NCBI GenBank assembly: GCA_964450755.1
Contig: CAYVDJ010000017.1
Location: 1-8,928 of the forward strand
Reading direction: 5' to 3'
DNA from: JAADDG01 sp964450755
GTDB taxonomy: Bacteria > Campylobacterota > Campylobacteria > Campylobacterales > JAADDG01
Length of the DNA: 8,928 nucleotides
A program made the translations under genes and the position numbers. This document shows positions 1-5,905 of this stretch, piece by piece. Each line of letters opens with the position of its first letter. Position 1 is the stretch's first letter. The notes beneath the pieces are model-generated. The model was not told the DNA's origin. It made no database searches and saw only the letters and a program-made list of their open reading frames with translations.

Positions 1-22
1 TTGATATTACTTCTCTTGCCAT
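1..22 (-). CDS. oorA: 2-oxoglutarate:ferredoxin oxidoreductase alpha subunit, N-terminal fragment
   Basis: Only the first seven codons (MAREVIS) are present; the gene runs off the left edge of the window. It starts 9 nt after the oorD stop, with GGAG (complement of 28-31) placed 5 nt before the ATG. The peptide resembles the start of OorA-type alpha subunits, and in Campylobacterota oorA directly follows oorD. The identity rests mainly on this context, because seven residues cannot prove a family. OorA would carry part of the thiamine-diphosphate enzyme that interconverts 2-oxoglutarate and succinyl-CoA with ferredoxin or flavodoxin as electron carrier. oorB and oorC are expected just outside the window. 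Confidence 0.7.
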
Positions 23-31
23 AAATTCTCC

Positions 32-349
32 TTATGCACTCAACTTCATATAATGATTTTTTTTGATTTCTTCCGCTCTTTTTTTAGCTTCATCTGTAAG
101 TTTTGCAAATTTAAACTCTTTTCTTTCAGCTACATAAATTGCAAAATCGGGACAGTGAAGCTCACAATCATTACATCCTATACAAGCATCAGGAACCTGT
201 ACGCTGATTGTAGAGCCTAAAATAGTTTTGTCCGAAGGCACCATAGCCAAAACACCCGCTGGACAAACATCTACACAGATATCACATGCCTTACATCTGC
301 TTGTATTTACCCAAACGGGGGTATTTTCAGGGGCTTTTATGATTCCCAT
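32..349 (-). CDS. oorD: 2-oxoglutarate:ferredoxin oxidoreductase delta subunit (2x[4Fe-4S] ferredoxin-like)
   Basis: Small cytoplasmic iron-sulfur subunit of the OorDABC complex, which passes electrons between the thiamine-diphosphate site and ferredoxin or flavodoxin. The 105-residue protein has two classic cluster motifs: C19-x2-C22-x2-C25-x3-C29-P and C56-x2-C59-x2-C62-x3-C66-P, which is the bacterial 8Fe ferredoxin fold. A lysine- and glutamate-rich C-terminal tail follows (about residues 75-105). The start is supported by AAGGAG about 7 nt upstream in the 27-nt gap after sucD. The order sucD-oorD-oorA matches the known OOR cluster of Campylobacterota, which separates it from stand-alone ferredoxins or pyruvate oxidoreductase delta subunits. 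The complex is oxygen-sensitive in this family; in autotrophic members it carries out reductive carboxylation of succinyl-CoA, otherwise the oxidative TCA step. Confidence 0.93.
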   Translation of the reverse strand: MGIIKAPENTPVWVNTSRCKACDICVDVCPAGVLAMVPSDKTILGSTISVQVPDACIGCNDCELHCPDFAIYVAERKEFKFAKLTDEAKKRAEEIKKNHYMKLSA

Positions 350-376
350 TTAATCTCCTTTTAATTAGATTTATTT

Positions 377-1249
377 TTATTTATTTAAAACTTCCGAAAC
401 CGCTTTTCCTATATCAGCGGGTGATTTTACAACTTTTACACCGGCTTTTTCCAAAGCTTCCATCTTCTCCGCAGCCGTACCGCTTCCTCCGGAGATAATA
501 GCACCGGCATGTCCCATTCTTTTGCCTTTTGGAGCAGTCTGACCTGCTATAAAAGCAACAACCGGTTTACTGATGTTCTCTTTGATAAATTCCGCCGCTT
601 CTATCTCCAAAGTTCCGCCAATCTCACCTATCATAACGATAGCCTCGGTATCTGGATCAGCTTCAAACATAGGAAGAAGTTGCTTGTAACTGAGTCCTAT
701 TATAGGATCACCGCCTATTCCAACCGCTGTTGTGATACCAAATCCCTCTTGAACTACCTGATTTGAAGCTTCATAAGTCAAAGTTCCTGATTTACTGATA
801 AGTCCTACATTTCCTTTTTTGAAAATCATTCCTGGCATAATACCTATCTTGCACTCTTCTGCCGTAATGATTCCGGGACAGTTTGGTCCTATCGTTTTCA
901 TACCCATTTTGGTCGCATACATTTTTGCATACATCATATCTCTGACAGGTGCGCCTTCTGTTATGATAACGGCAAGTTCTATTCCCGCGTCCGCTGCTTC
1001 CATAACGGCATCACCGACAAATGCAGGTGGAACAAAGATCATACTGACCGTTGCGCCGGTATTTTTAACAGCTTCCTGTACCGTATTGAAAACCGGTTTT
1101 CCAAGATGCTCCATTCCTCCTTTGTTCGGAGTAACACCGCCTACTATCTGAGTACCGTATTCCAAACACTGCTCTGAGTGAAAAGTACCCTCTTTACCTG
1201 TAAAACCCTGAACTATTACTTTTGTATCTTTATTTACTAAAATACTCAT
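377..1249 (-). CDS. sucD: Succinyl-CoA synthetase (ADP-forming), alpha subunit
   Basis: Catalytic, CoA-binding subunit of succinyl-CoA ligase (succinate + CoA + ATP <-> succinyl-CoA + ADP + Pi). The 290 residues match the usual length. Visible motifs are the CoA-binding Rossmann segment GFTGKEGTFH (15-24), GPNCPG (121-126), SKSGTLTYE (152-160) and GHAGAI with His247, equivalent to the phosphorylated active-site histidine of E. coli SucD. The start lies 3 nt after the sucC stop; its Shine-Dalgarno (AAGGGG) sits inside the last codons of sucC, so the two subunits are probably translationally coupled. In the reductive TCA direction it makes the succinyl-CoA used by OorDABC. Citryl-CoA synthetase is a related alternative, but length, pairing with a 388-residue beta subunit and operon position favour SucD. 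Confidence 0.96.
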   Translation of the reverse strand: MSILVNKDTKVIVQGFTGKEGTFHSEQCLEYGTQIVGGVTPNKGGMEHLGKPVFNTVQEAVKNTGATVSMIFVPPAFVGDAVMEAADAGIELAVIITEGAPVRDMMYAKMYATKMGMKTIGPNCPGIITAEECKIGIMPGMIFKKGNVGLISKSGTLTYEASNQVVQEGFGITTAVGIGGDPIIGLSYKQLLPMFEADPDTEAIVMIGEIGGTLEIEAAEFIKENISKPVVAFIAGQTAPKGKRMGHAGAIISGGSGTAAEKMEALEKAGVKVVKSPADIGKAVSEVLNK

Positions 1250-1252
1250 CTT

Positions 1253-2419
1253 TTAACCCCTTGCCGCTTCAACTGCTTTTTTTGCACCATCGGAAAGATC
1301 CTGTGCCGCTATAATATTTTCAATATTTGCATTTCTTAAAATTTCCGCTGCTTCTGGTGCATTTGTTCCGTCCAATCTGACAATTACCGGTACTGTAACA
1401 TCAACCATTTCAGTAGCTTTCAAAATACCGTTTGCTATACGATCACATCTTACGATACCACCGAAAATATTTACAAAAATAGCCTTGACATTCGGATCTT
1501 CCAAAATGATCTCAAAACCTTTTGCAACGGTTTCAGGATTGGCTCCGCCACCCACATCAAGGAAATTGGCAGGTTCTCCGCCTTCGTGTTTGATGATATC
1601 CATAGTAGCCATCGCAAGACCGGCTCCGTTTACCATACATCCCACATTTCCGTCAAGTTTGATATAGCTTAAACCGTATTTTTTGGCTTCCACTTCGGTA
1701 GGCTCTTCTTCACTCAGATCTCTCATAGCTTCGATATCGGGATGTCTTGGCACTGCATTGTCATCAAATCCCATTTTTGCATCAAGAGCCAAAAATTTGC
1801 CATCACCTGTTTTGATAAGAGGGTTTATCTCTATCATTTCGGCATCATTGTCAAGATAAACATCATACAGAGCTTTGGCAAATTTGATAAAAGTACCTAT
1901 CTCAGCTTTTGGAAGTCCAAGACCAAATGCCAGTTTTCTACCGTGAAATCCCTGAAAACCGATAGTCGGATCAACTGCTACTTTTACTATCTTCTCAGGT
2001 GTTTTTGCAGCAACCTCTTCTATCTCCATACCGCCTTCGGTAGAAGCCATCATAACCGGCATCTCTTTTGCTCTGTCCAAAACAACTCCAAGATAAAATT
2101 CACTTTGTATATCAGCACCCTCTTCGATATACACTTTGTGAACAACTTTGCCCTCTGGTCCGGTTTGATGCGTAACAAGAGTCATGCCAAGTATTTTGGA
2201 AGCCCACTCTTTTACCTCATCTAGGCTTTTTGCAAGTTTTACACCACCGCCTAAACCACGACCTCCGGCATGTATCTGGGCTTTTACAACCCAAATGCTT
2301 CCGCCAAGTTCTTTGGCGGCTTCTACCGCTTCTTCTGCGGTTGTAACTACGATTCCCCGTGGCGTAGGCACTCCGTATTTTTTGAAAATCTCTTTAGCTT
2401 GATACTCATGTATATTCAT
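1253..2419 (-). CDS. sucC: Succinyl-CoA synthetase (ADP-forming), beta subunit
   Basis: ATP-grasp, nucleotide-binding subunit of succinyl-CoA ligase. At 388 residues it equals the E. coli SucC length. The ATP-grasp region starts with KAQIHAGGRG (46-55); Asn199 (EINP) and Asp213 (LDAK) occupy the positions of the Mg-nucleotide ligands in E. coli SucC. The C-terminal ligase domain shows VNGAGLAM (263-270), the glycine-rich NFLDVGGGA (285-293) and NIFGGIVRCD (317-326), the loop that helps phosphorylate the alpha-subunit histidine. The start has AAGGAAGG about 7 nt upstream, in the 15-nt gap after the fumarase beta gene. An out-of-frame ATG-TAG dipeptide-length start/stop lies in the same leader (ATGTAGTATG), which is probably chance. 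Its operon position between fumarase and oorD fits the succinate-to-succinyl-CoA step. Confidence 0.96.
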   Translation of the reverse strand: MNIHEYQAKEIFKKYGVPTPRGIVVTTAEEAVEAAKELGGSIWVVKAQIHAGGRGLGGGVKLAKSLDEVKEWASKILGMTLVTHQTGPEGKVVHKVYIEEGADIQSEFYLGVVLDRAKEMPVMMASTEGGMEIEEVAAKTPEKIVKVAVDPTIGFQGFHGRKLAFGLGLPKAEIGTFIKFAKALYDVYLDNDAEMIEINPLIKTGDGKFLALDAKMGFDDNAVPRHPDIEAMRDLSEEEPTEVEAKKYGLSYIKLDGNVGCMVNGAGLAMATMDIIKHEGGEPANFLDVGGGANPETVAKGFEIILEDPNVKAIFVNIFGGIVRCDRIANGILKATEMVDVTVPVIVRLDGTNAPEAAEILRNANIENIIAAQDLSDGAKKAVEAARG

Positions 2420-2434
2420 ACTACATCCTTCCTT

Positions 2435-2995
2435 TTAATCAACTTTCTCATATTTTTTTCTTCCCTCTTGATAGAGATCATTACCGTAAGTATCATTAAC
2501 AACCGTTACGGGAAAATTTTCCACTTTCAATCTTCTGATAGCTTCCGGTCCCAACTCCTCATAAGCGATAACTTCGGCTTCGGTTATCGTTTTTGACAAA
2601 AGTGCTCCCGCTCCGCCTGTTGCTCCAAAATAGATAGCTTTGTATTTTTTACAGGCTTCTTTGACATCTTCGTTTCTTTTGCCTTTTCCAATCATTCCCC
2701 TAAGACCGTGTTTTATAAGAGTAGGAGAGTAGCTGTCCATCCTGTAACTTGTAGTAGGACCCGCACTTCCTATAGGCTCACCCGGTTTTGGAGGAGTAGG
2801 ACCTACAAAATAGACAACGGCACCTTCAAGGCAAAAAGGAAGTTCCTCTTTTTTCTCTATCAAATCCACAAGCCTTTTGTGCGCCGCATCTCTGGCAGTG
2901 TAGATAGTACCGCTTAGATATACGATATCACCTGCTTTTAATTTAGTAACATCCTCTTCTTTTAAAGGAGTTGTTAAATGATAAGTATTGCTCAT
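2435..2995 (-). CDS. fumB: Class I fumarate hydratase, beta (C-terminal domain) subunit
   Basis: Beta subunit of a two-subunit, iron-sulfur (class I) fumarase that interconverts malate and fumarate in the cytoplasm. The 186 residues correspond to the C-terminal half of single-chain enzymes such as E. coli FumA. Family motifs: SGTIYTARDAAHKR (28-41), the substrate-site stretch GPTTSYRMD (79-87), MIGKG (101-105), GATGGAGALL (124-133) and a terminal VNDTYGNDLY (166-175). The symbol here means 'beta subunit', not the E. coli FumB isozyme. The gene starts 9 nt after the alpha stop with AGGAAG between them. L(+)-tartrate dehydratase beta subunits are close relatives; the TCA operon context makes fumarase the far better call. 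Confidence 0.93.
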   Translation of the reverse strand: MSNTYHLTTPLKEEDVTKLKAGDIVYLSGTIYTARDAAHKRLVDLIEKKEELPFCLEGAVVYFVGPTPPKPGEPIGSAGPTTSYRMDSYSPTLIKHGLRGMIGKGKRNEDVKEACKKYKAIYFGATGGAGALLSKTITEAEVIAYEELGPEAIRRLKVENFPVTVVNDTYGNDLYQEGRKKYEKVD

Positions 2996-3004
2996 TTTCT
3001 TCCT

Positions 3005-3856
3005 TTACAGTTCGATATGTGAATGTCTGCTGCTGTGGCACTGAACATTTACGCTTACGGGCAGACTTGCAATATGACACGGATTTCTCTCTATATGAAC
3101 CGCCAAAACGGTTTTCGTACCGCCCATTCCCATAGCTCCGATACCAAGTTTGTTCAGTTCATATAAAATCTCTTTTTCAAATTCATCAAGCTCAGGATCA
3201 GGATTGGAAGATCCGGCTTCTCTGAAAAGCGCATGTTTGCTTGAAATAGCCGCTTTTTCAAAAGTACCGCCGATTCCGACACCAACGATAATAGGAGGAC
3301 ATGGATTTGGTCCCGCTTCACTGATAACAGATTTTACAAAATCGATAATTCCGCTTTTTCCCTGAGCCGGAGCCAAAACTCTCGCACGGCTTACATTTTC
3401 GCTTCCGCCGCCTTTTGCAGCATATTCGATCTCAAGTTTATCACCCTCTACAAGATCAAAATGGATAACGGCAGGAAGGTTGTAACCTACTTTGTCTTTT
3501 AGATTTGCTCTTGTAAAACAGTCACATGTCGAGGCTCTAAGATAACCCTCTTTATATCCTTGTTCTGTCCCTTCATTGATGGCATCTTTCAAACTTCCAC
3601 CCTCAATTTTCAAATCCTGTCCCACTTTTACAAAGAAAACAGCAAGTCCTGTATCCTGACAAAGAGGTTTGGACTCCTCTTTTGCAATCTGCGCATTTTC
3701 CAAAAGCTGTTCTATCACTTTTTTTGCAACCGGACTCTCTTCTTCTTCATAAGCTTTTTTAAGAGCATCAAGCGCATCTTTTGGCAAATTTGTTGCCGTG
3801 TGCATGATCATATTTTTTATGGATTTTACAATATCCTCATATTTAATGGTTCTCAT
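3005..3856 (-). CDS. fumA: Class I fumarate hydratase, alpha (Fe-S) subunit
   Basis: Iron-sulfur subunit of a two-subunit class I fumarase. The 283 residues match the N-terminal (Fumerase) domain of the family. Three cysteines stand where the family binds its catalytic [4Fe-4S] cluster: Cys66 in CQDTG, Cys186 in GPNPCPP and Cys273 in NVQCHSSRH. Other conserved stretches are GYLRASTCDCFTR (104-116), KGGGSEN (148-154) and GIGGTFEKA (194-202). The ATG follows the mdh stop with no spacing (TAG-ATG), and its Shine-Dalgarno (GGAG, 9 nt away) lies in the last codons of mdh, so translation is probably coupled. Class I fumarases are oxygen-labile, in keeping with a micro- or anaerobic lifestyle. From memory, Campylobacter jejuni uses the unrelated class II FumC instead. 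Tartrate dehydratase alpha is the main alternative, disfavoured by context. Confidence 0.94.
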   Translation of the reverse strand: MRTIKYEDIVKSIKNMIMHTATNLPKDALDALKKAYEEEESPVAKKVIEQLLENAQIAKEESKPLCQDTGLAVFFVKVGQDLKIEGGSLKDAINEGTEQGYKEGYLRASTCDCFTRANLKDKVGYNLPAVIHFDLVEGDKLEIEYAAKGGGSENVSRARVLAPAQGKSGIIDFVKSVISEAGPNPCPPIIVGVGIGGTFEKAAISSKHALFREAGSSNPDPELDEFEKEILYELNKLGIGAMGMGGTKTVLAVHIERNPCHIASLPVSVNVQCHSSRHSHIEL

Positions 3857-4816
3857 CTACTTTTTCTCCGCAAAAAAATTTTCTTTTAAAACATCTATCA
3901 AGCTATTGACTGAACCCACACTTTTTTGAAAGAGTTGTTTTTCACACTCATTTAATGTTACTTCAACTATTCTTTCAGCCCCACTCTCTCCCAAAATAAC
4001 CGGCACTCCGTTAACCGTATCTTTATAACCCCCAAATTCTCCCTCTAACATTACTGCACACGGAAATATCTGTTTGGTATTTTTCAGGATTGACTCAACC
4101 ATGATAGCGGTTGATTTTGCGGGAGCGTAATATGCAGAACCGGTTCTTAGATAACCTACTATTTCGGCACCTGCATTTTTGGTTCTCTCTACAATTTCAT
4201 CTATCTCAGGACCTTTTAAAAGATCACTCAAAGGAATACCGGCTACCGTAGAGTATCTCGGAAGCGGAACCATATCATCTCCATGACCTCCGATAACACT
4301 TGCTCTTATCTGTCCAAACCCCTGCCCTATCTTTTCCTGGATAAAAGATGCCATTCTGGCACTGTCCAATATTCCTGCCATTCCGACTACTTGATTTCTT
4401 GGATAATTTCCGACTTTTACGGCAGTATAAACCATAGCATCAAGAGGATTTGAAACGATAATGACTATCGCTTCGGGAGCATGTTCTTTTACTTTTAGGA
4501 TAACCTCTTCCATGATTTCAGCATTGATCATCAAAAGATCATTTCGGCTCATTCCCGGTTTCCTGGGACTTCCCGCCGTTATAACAACAACCTTGCTTCC
4601 TGCTATCTCTTCATAGTTTTCAGCGGTTTTTACAACCGTATGACTTCTTGCAACGGAAGCGGATTGACTCATGTCCAAAGCTTTTCCTTTTGCCCTCTCT
4701 TCATCTCTGTCAACGAGAATGATCTCATGGCACGAACCGTTCATCGCCAAAGAGTAGGCAATTGTCGCACCGACATTCCCCGCACCTATCAATGATACTT
4801 TACTCTCTTGTTTCAT
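3857..4816 (-). CDS. mdh: Malate dehydrogenase (NAD-dependent, LDH-like type)
   Basis: Interconverts malate and oxaloacetate with NAD(H). The 319 residues fit the LDH-like malate dehydrogenase class. Seen in order: the Rossmann motif GAGNVGA (11-17), Asp36 (LVDRD) that selects NAD over NADP, the mobile substrate loop AGSPRKPGMSRNDLL (81-95) with Arg85 (the malate-type residue where lactate dehydrogenases have Gln) and Arg91, VSNPLD (121-126), the catalytic pair Asp151 and His178 (DSAR, GGHGD) and substrate-binding Arg154. The start has AAGGAG 5 nt upstream. It is the first gene of the packed operon, preceded by 144 nt of non-coding DNA. An icd gene, which I recall upstream of mdh in some relatives, is not present here; mltG takes that place. 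Confidence 0.95.
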   Translation of the reverse strand: MKQESKVSLIGAGNVGATIAYSLAMNGSCHEIILVDRDEERAKGKALDMSQSASVARSHTVVKTAENYEEIAGSKVVVITAGSPRKPGMSRNDLLMINAEIMEEVILKVKEHAPEAIVIIVSNPLDAMVYTAVKVGNYPRNQVVGMAGILDSARMASFIQEKIGQGFGQIRASVIGGHGDDMVPLPRYSTVAGIPLSDLLKGPEIDEIVERTKNAGAEIVGYLRTGSAYYAPAKSTAIMVESILKNTKQIFPCAVMLEGEFGGYKDTVNGVPVILGESGAERIVEVTLNECEKQLFQKSVGSVNSLIDVLKENFFAEKK

Positions 4817-4960
4817 CTGACTCCTTTTTTAAACTCTTATGCAAAACACCTTGATACTATCAATTTCATGAGTTAAGATGTTACCAATTTCTTCTTTTAA
4901 AAAATCTCAATGTTACGAAAGTTATCACTTTTTTAATATGTTTTTTACTTTATTGTTTCG
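4817..4960 (-). promoter_or_regulatory. Probable leader/promoter region of the mdh-fum-suc-oor operon
   Basis: This 144-nt gap lies between the mltG stop and the mdh start, both on the minus strand. It is A/T-rich and has no convincing open reading frame or T-tailed hairpin terminator. On the minus strand, TTGATA (complement of 4858-4863) and CATAAG (complement of 4836-4841) are 16 bp apart, a modest -35/-10 match that would start a transcript close to the AAGGAG at 4821-4827. The -35-like element is half of the palindrome at 4851-4863. No terminator is visible after mltG, so read-through from mltG cannot be excluded. The regional call is reasonable from gene layout; the exact promoter is weak. 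Confidence 0.45.
4851..4863. promoter_or_regulatory. 13-bp perfect palindrome (TTGATA-C-TATCAA), possible operator
   Basis: TTGATACTATCAA is a perfect 6+1+6 inverted repeat, ending 35 nt before the mdh start codon. The arms TTGAT/ATCAA equal the FNR half-sites, but they are 3 bp apart, whereas the canonical FNR box has 4 bp. It overlaps the best -35-like hexamer, which would suit a repressor. A Crp/FNR-type or other dimeric regulator of the operon is a possibility. A short palindrome in A/T-rich DNA can also arise by chance. Confidence 0.35.
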
Positions 4961-5905
4961 TTATTTCCCATTTTTAATATTTTGAAGATGCTTTTTATAA
5001 CTGCTGCTAAATAGGTGTTTGTTATCTTTGGATTTTACAAAATATAAATAATTATTATCAGCTGGAAACAGTGCGGAGATAATTGCATGTTTACTTACAC
5101 TGCAAAGGGGATAGGGAGGAAGTCCTTCGTATTTGTAGGTATTAAATCTTGAGTTGTCATCTGTAATTCTCTTTTTTGTTACTTTTACATGGGAATATTT
5201 ACCGTAGTTTAAAGCTCCGTCCATCTGTAATTTCATCCCTATTTTCAGTCTGTTATATATAACTGCCGAAACAAGCGGCATCTCCTCTCTGTTCGCAGCC
5301 TCTTTTTGGATAATGGAAGCTATCGTTACATACTTCTCAAACCACTCTTTTTGATCAAAATGATTTAAATATTTATAGGAGAGTTCTTTATGCCTTTTAA
5401 GAGAATAATTGAGAATGTACTTTATAAGCTGCTCTTCATTAAACCCCATAGGAACATTGTAACTTTCAGGAATCAAAACTCCGTCGGGATAGGGAGAGTA
5501 TTTATCATACAAATCCAACAGTTTTTCATAAGAAAAATTCCATTTTTTACTCAGTTGTTCAAAAAATATCTCTTTTGTCTCACCCGGAATCAAGGTAGTC
5601 TCTTTAACTGCCGCTTTTGAATGTGTCAAAGCATAGAGAAAATCACCTTTTGTAAGAGAGTTTCTTTTTATATCTATCCAACCGTGCTGGGGAGAACCAA
5701 AAAGAGGGACAATATACTTATCTACCACACCTACATCCAAATCTTTATGGTTAAGATATGTTATAATCCTGGATATAAAACCATTTGGAATTTTAATAAT
5801 CTTGGGCGAGTGCATGGGATATGAGAGATAAAGCAAAAGCGATATAATGATAATAAAAATAACTTCATCTGCAATCAGAAATATTTGGAATACTTTTCTG
5901 TTCAT
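4961..5905 (-). CDS. mltG: Endolytic peptidoglycan transglycosylase MltG (YceG family)
   Basis: Inner-membrane lytic transglycosylase that cuts nascent glycan strands and helps set their length. I place the start at 5905, giving 314 residues: a short basic start (MNRK), one membrane helix (about 8-28), a periplasmic LysM-like region (about 35-100) and the YceG catalytic domain. Key motifs are LIPGET (105-110), DGVLIPESY (141-149), IASIIQKEA (195-203) with Glu202 at the position of the E. coli catalytic glutamate, INRL-like IYNRLKIGMKLQMD (216-229), FNTYKYEGLPPYP (254-266) and NYLYFV (285-290). The frame stays open upstream to 6169, but that part is antisense to the AsmA-like gene, lysine/serine-rich, and would bury the membrane helix internally, so I reject it. 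The Shine-Dalgarno is weak (AAGAAAG). The first 59 nt overlap the start of the divergent gene. Confidence 0.92.
   Translation of the reverse strand: MNRKVFQIFLIADEVIFIIIISLLLYLSYPMHSPKIIKIPNGFISRIITYLNHKDLDVGVVDKYIVPLFGSPQHGWIDIKRNSLTKGDFLYALTHSKAAVKETTLIPGETKEIFFEQLSKKWNFSYEKLLDLYDKYSPYPDGVLIPESYNVPMGFNEEQLIKYILNYSLKRHKELSYKYLNHFDQKEWFEKYVTIASIIQKEAANREEMPLVSAVIYNRLKIGMKLQMDGALNYGKYSHVKVTKKRITDDNSRFNTYKYEGLPPYPLCSVSKHAIISALFPADNNYLYFVKSKDNKHLFSSSYKKHLQNIKNGK
5759..5767 (+). promoter_or_regulatory. Candidate extended -10 promoter for the AsmA-like gene
   Basis: TGTTATAAT is a perfect extended -10 element (TG-n-TATAAT), 79 nt before the plus-strand ATG at 5847 and inside mltG coding sequence on the other strand. 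No good -35 is visible upstream, but extended -10 promoters can do without one. It is the best match in the stretch where this promoter has to lie, since the divergent genes overlap. A/T-rich DNA gives such matches by chance. Confidence 0.35.

Noticed and set aside
509..1151. Plus-strand open frames opposite sucD (509-766, 819-1151)
   Set aside because: They lie wholly antisense to a well-conserved gene, lack ribosome sites and show no recognisable domain. Similar frames opposite sucC and the fumarase genes are rejected for the same reason.
377..2419. Citryl-CoA synthetase (CcsAB) instead of succinyl-CoA synthetase
   Set aside because: The 388 + 290 residue pair has standard SucC/SucD lengths and conserved ligands, and sits directly before the OOR genes. 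Campylobacterota autotrophs are known to use ATP-citrate lyase.
4836..4850. Sigma-54-like GG...TTGCA before mdh (minus strand)
   Set aside because: GG and GC are only 6 nt apart instead of the 10 required for a -24/-12 promoter.
4926..4960. Possible rho-independent terminator after mltG
   Set aside because: The stretch is A/T-rich, but I found no GC stem followed by a T run on the minus strand.
5843..5848. TATAAT on the plus strand overlapping the AsmA-like start codon
   Set aside because: A promoter here would begin transcription inside the gene, after its only start preceding the membrane helix; more likely chance in A/T-rich DNA.
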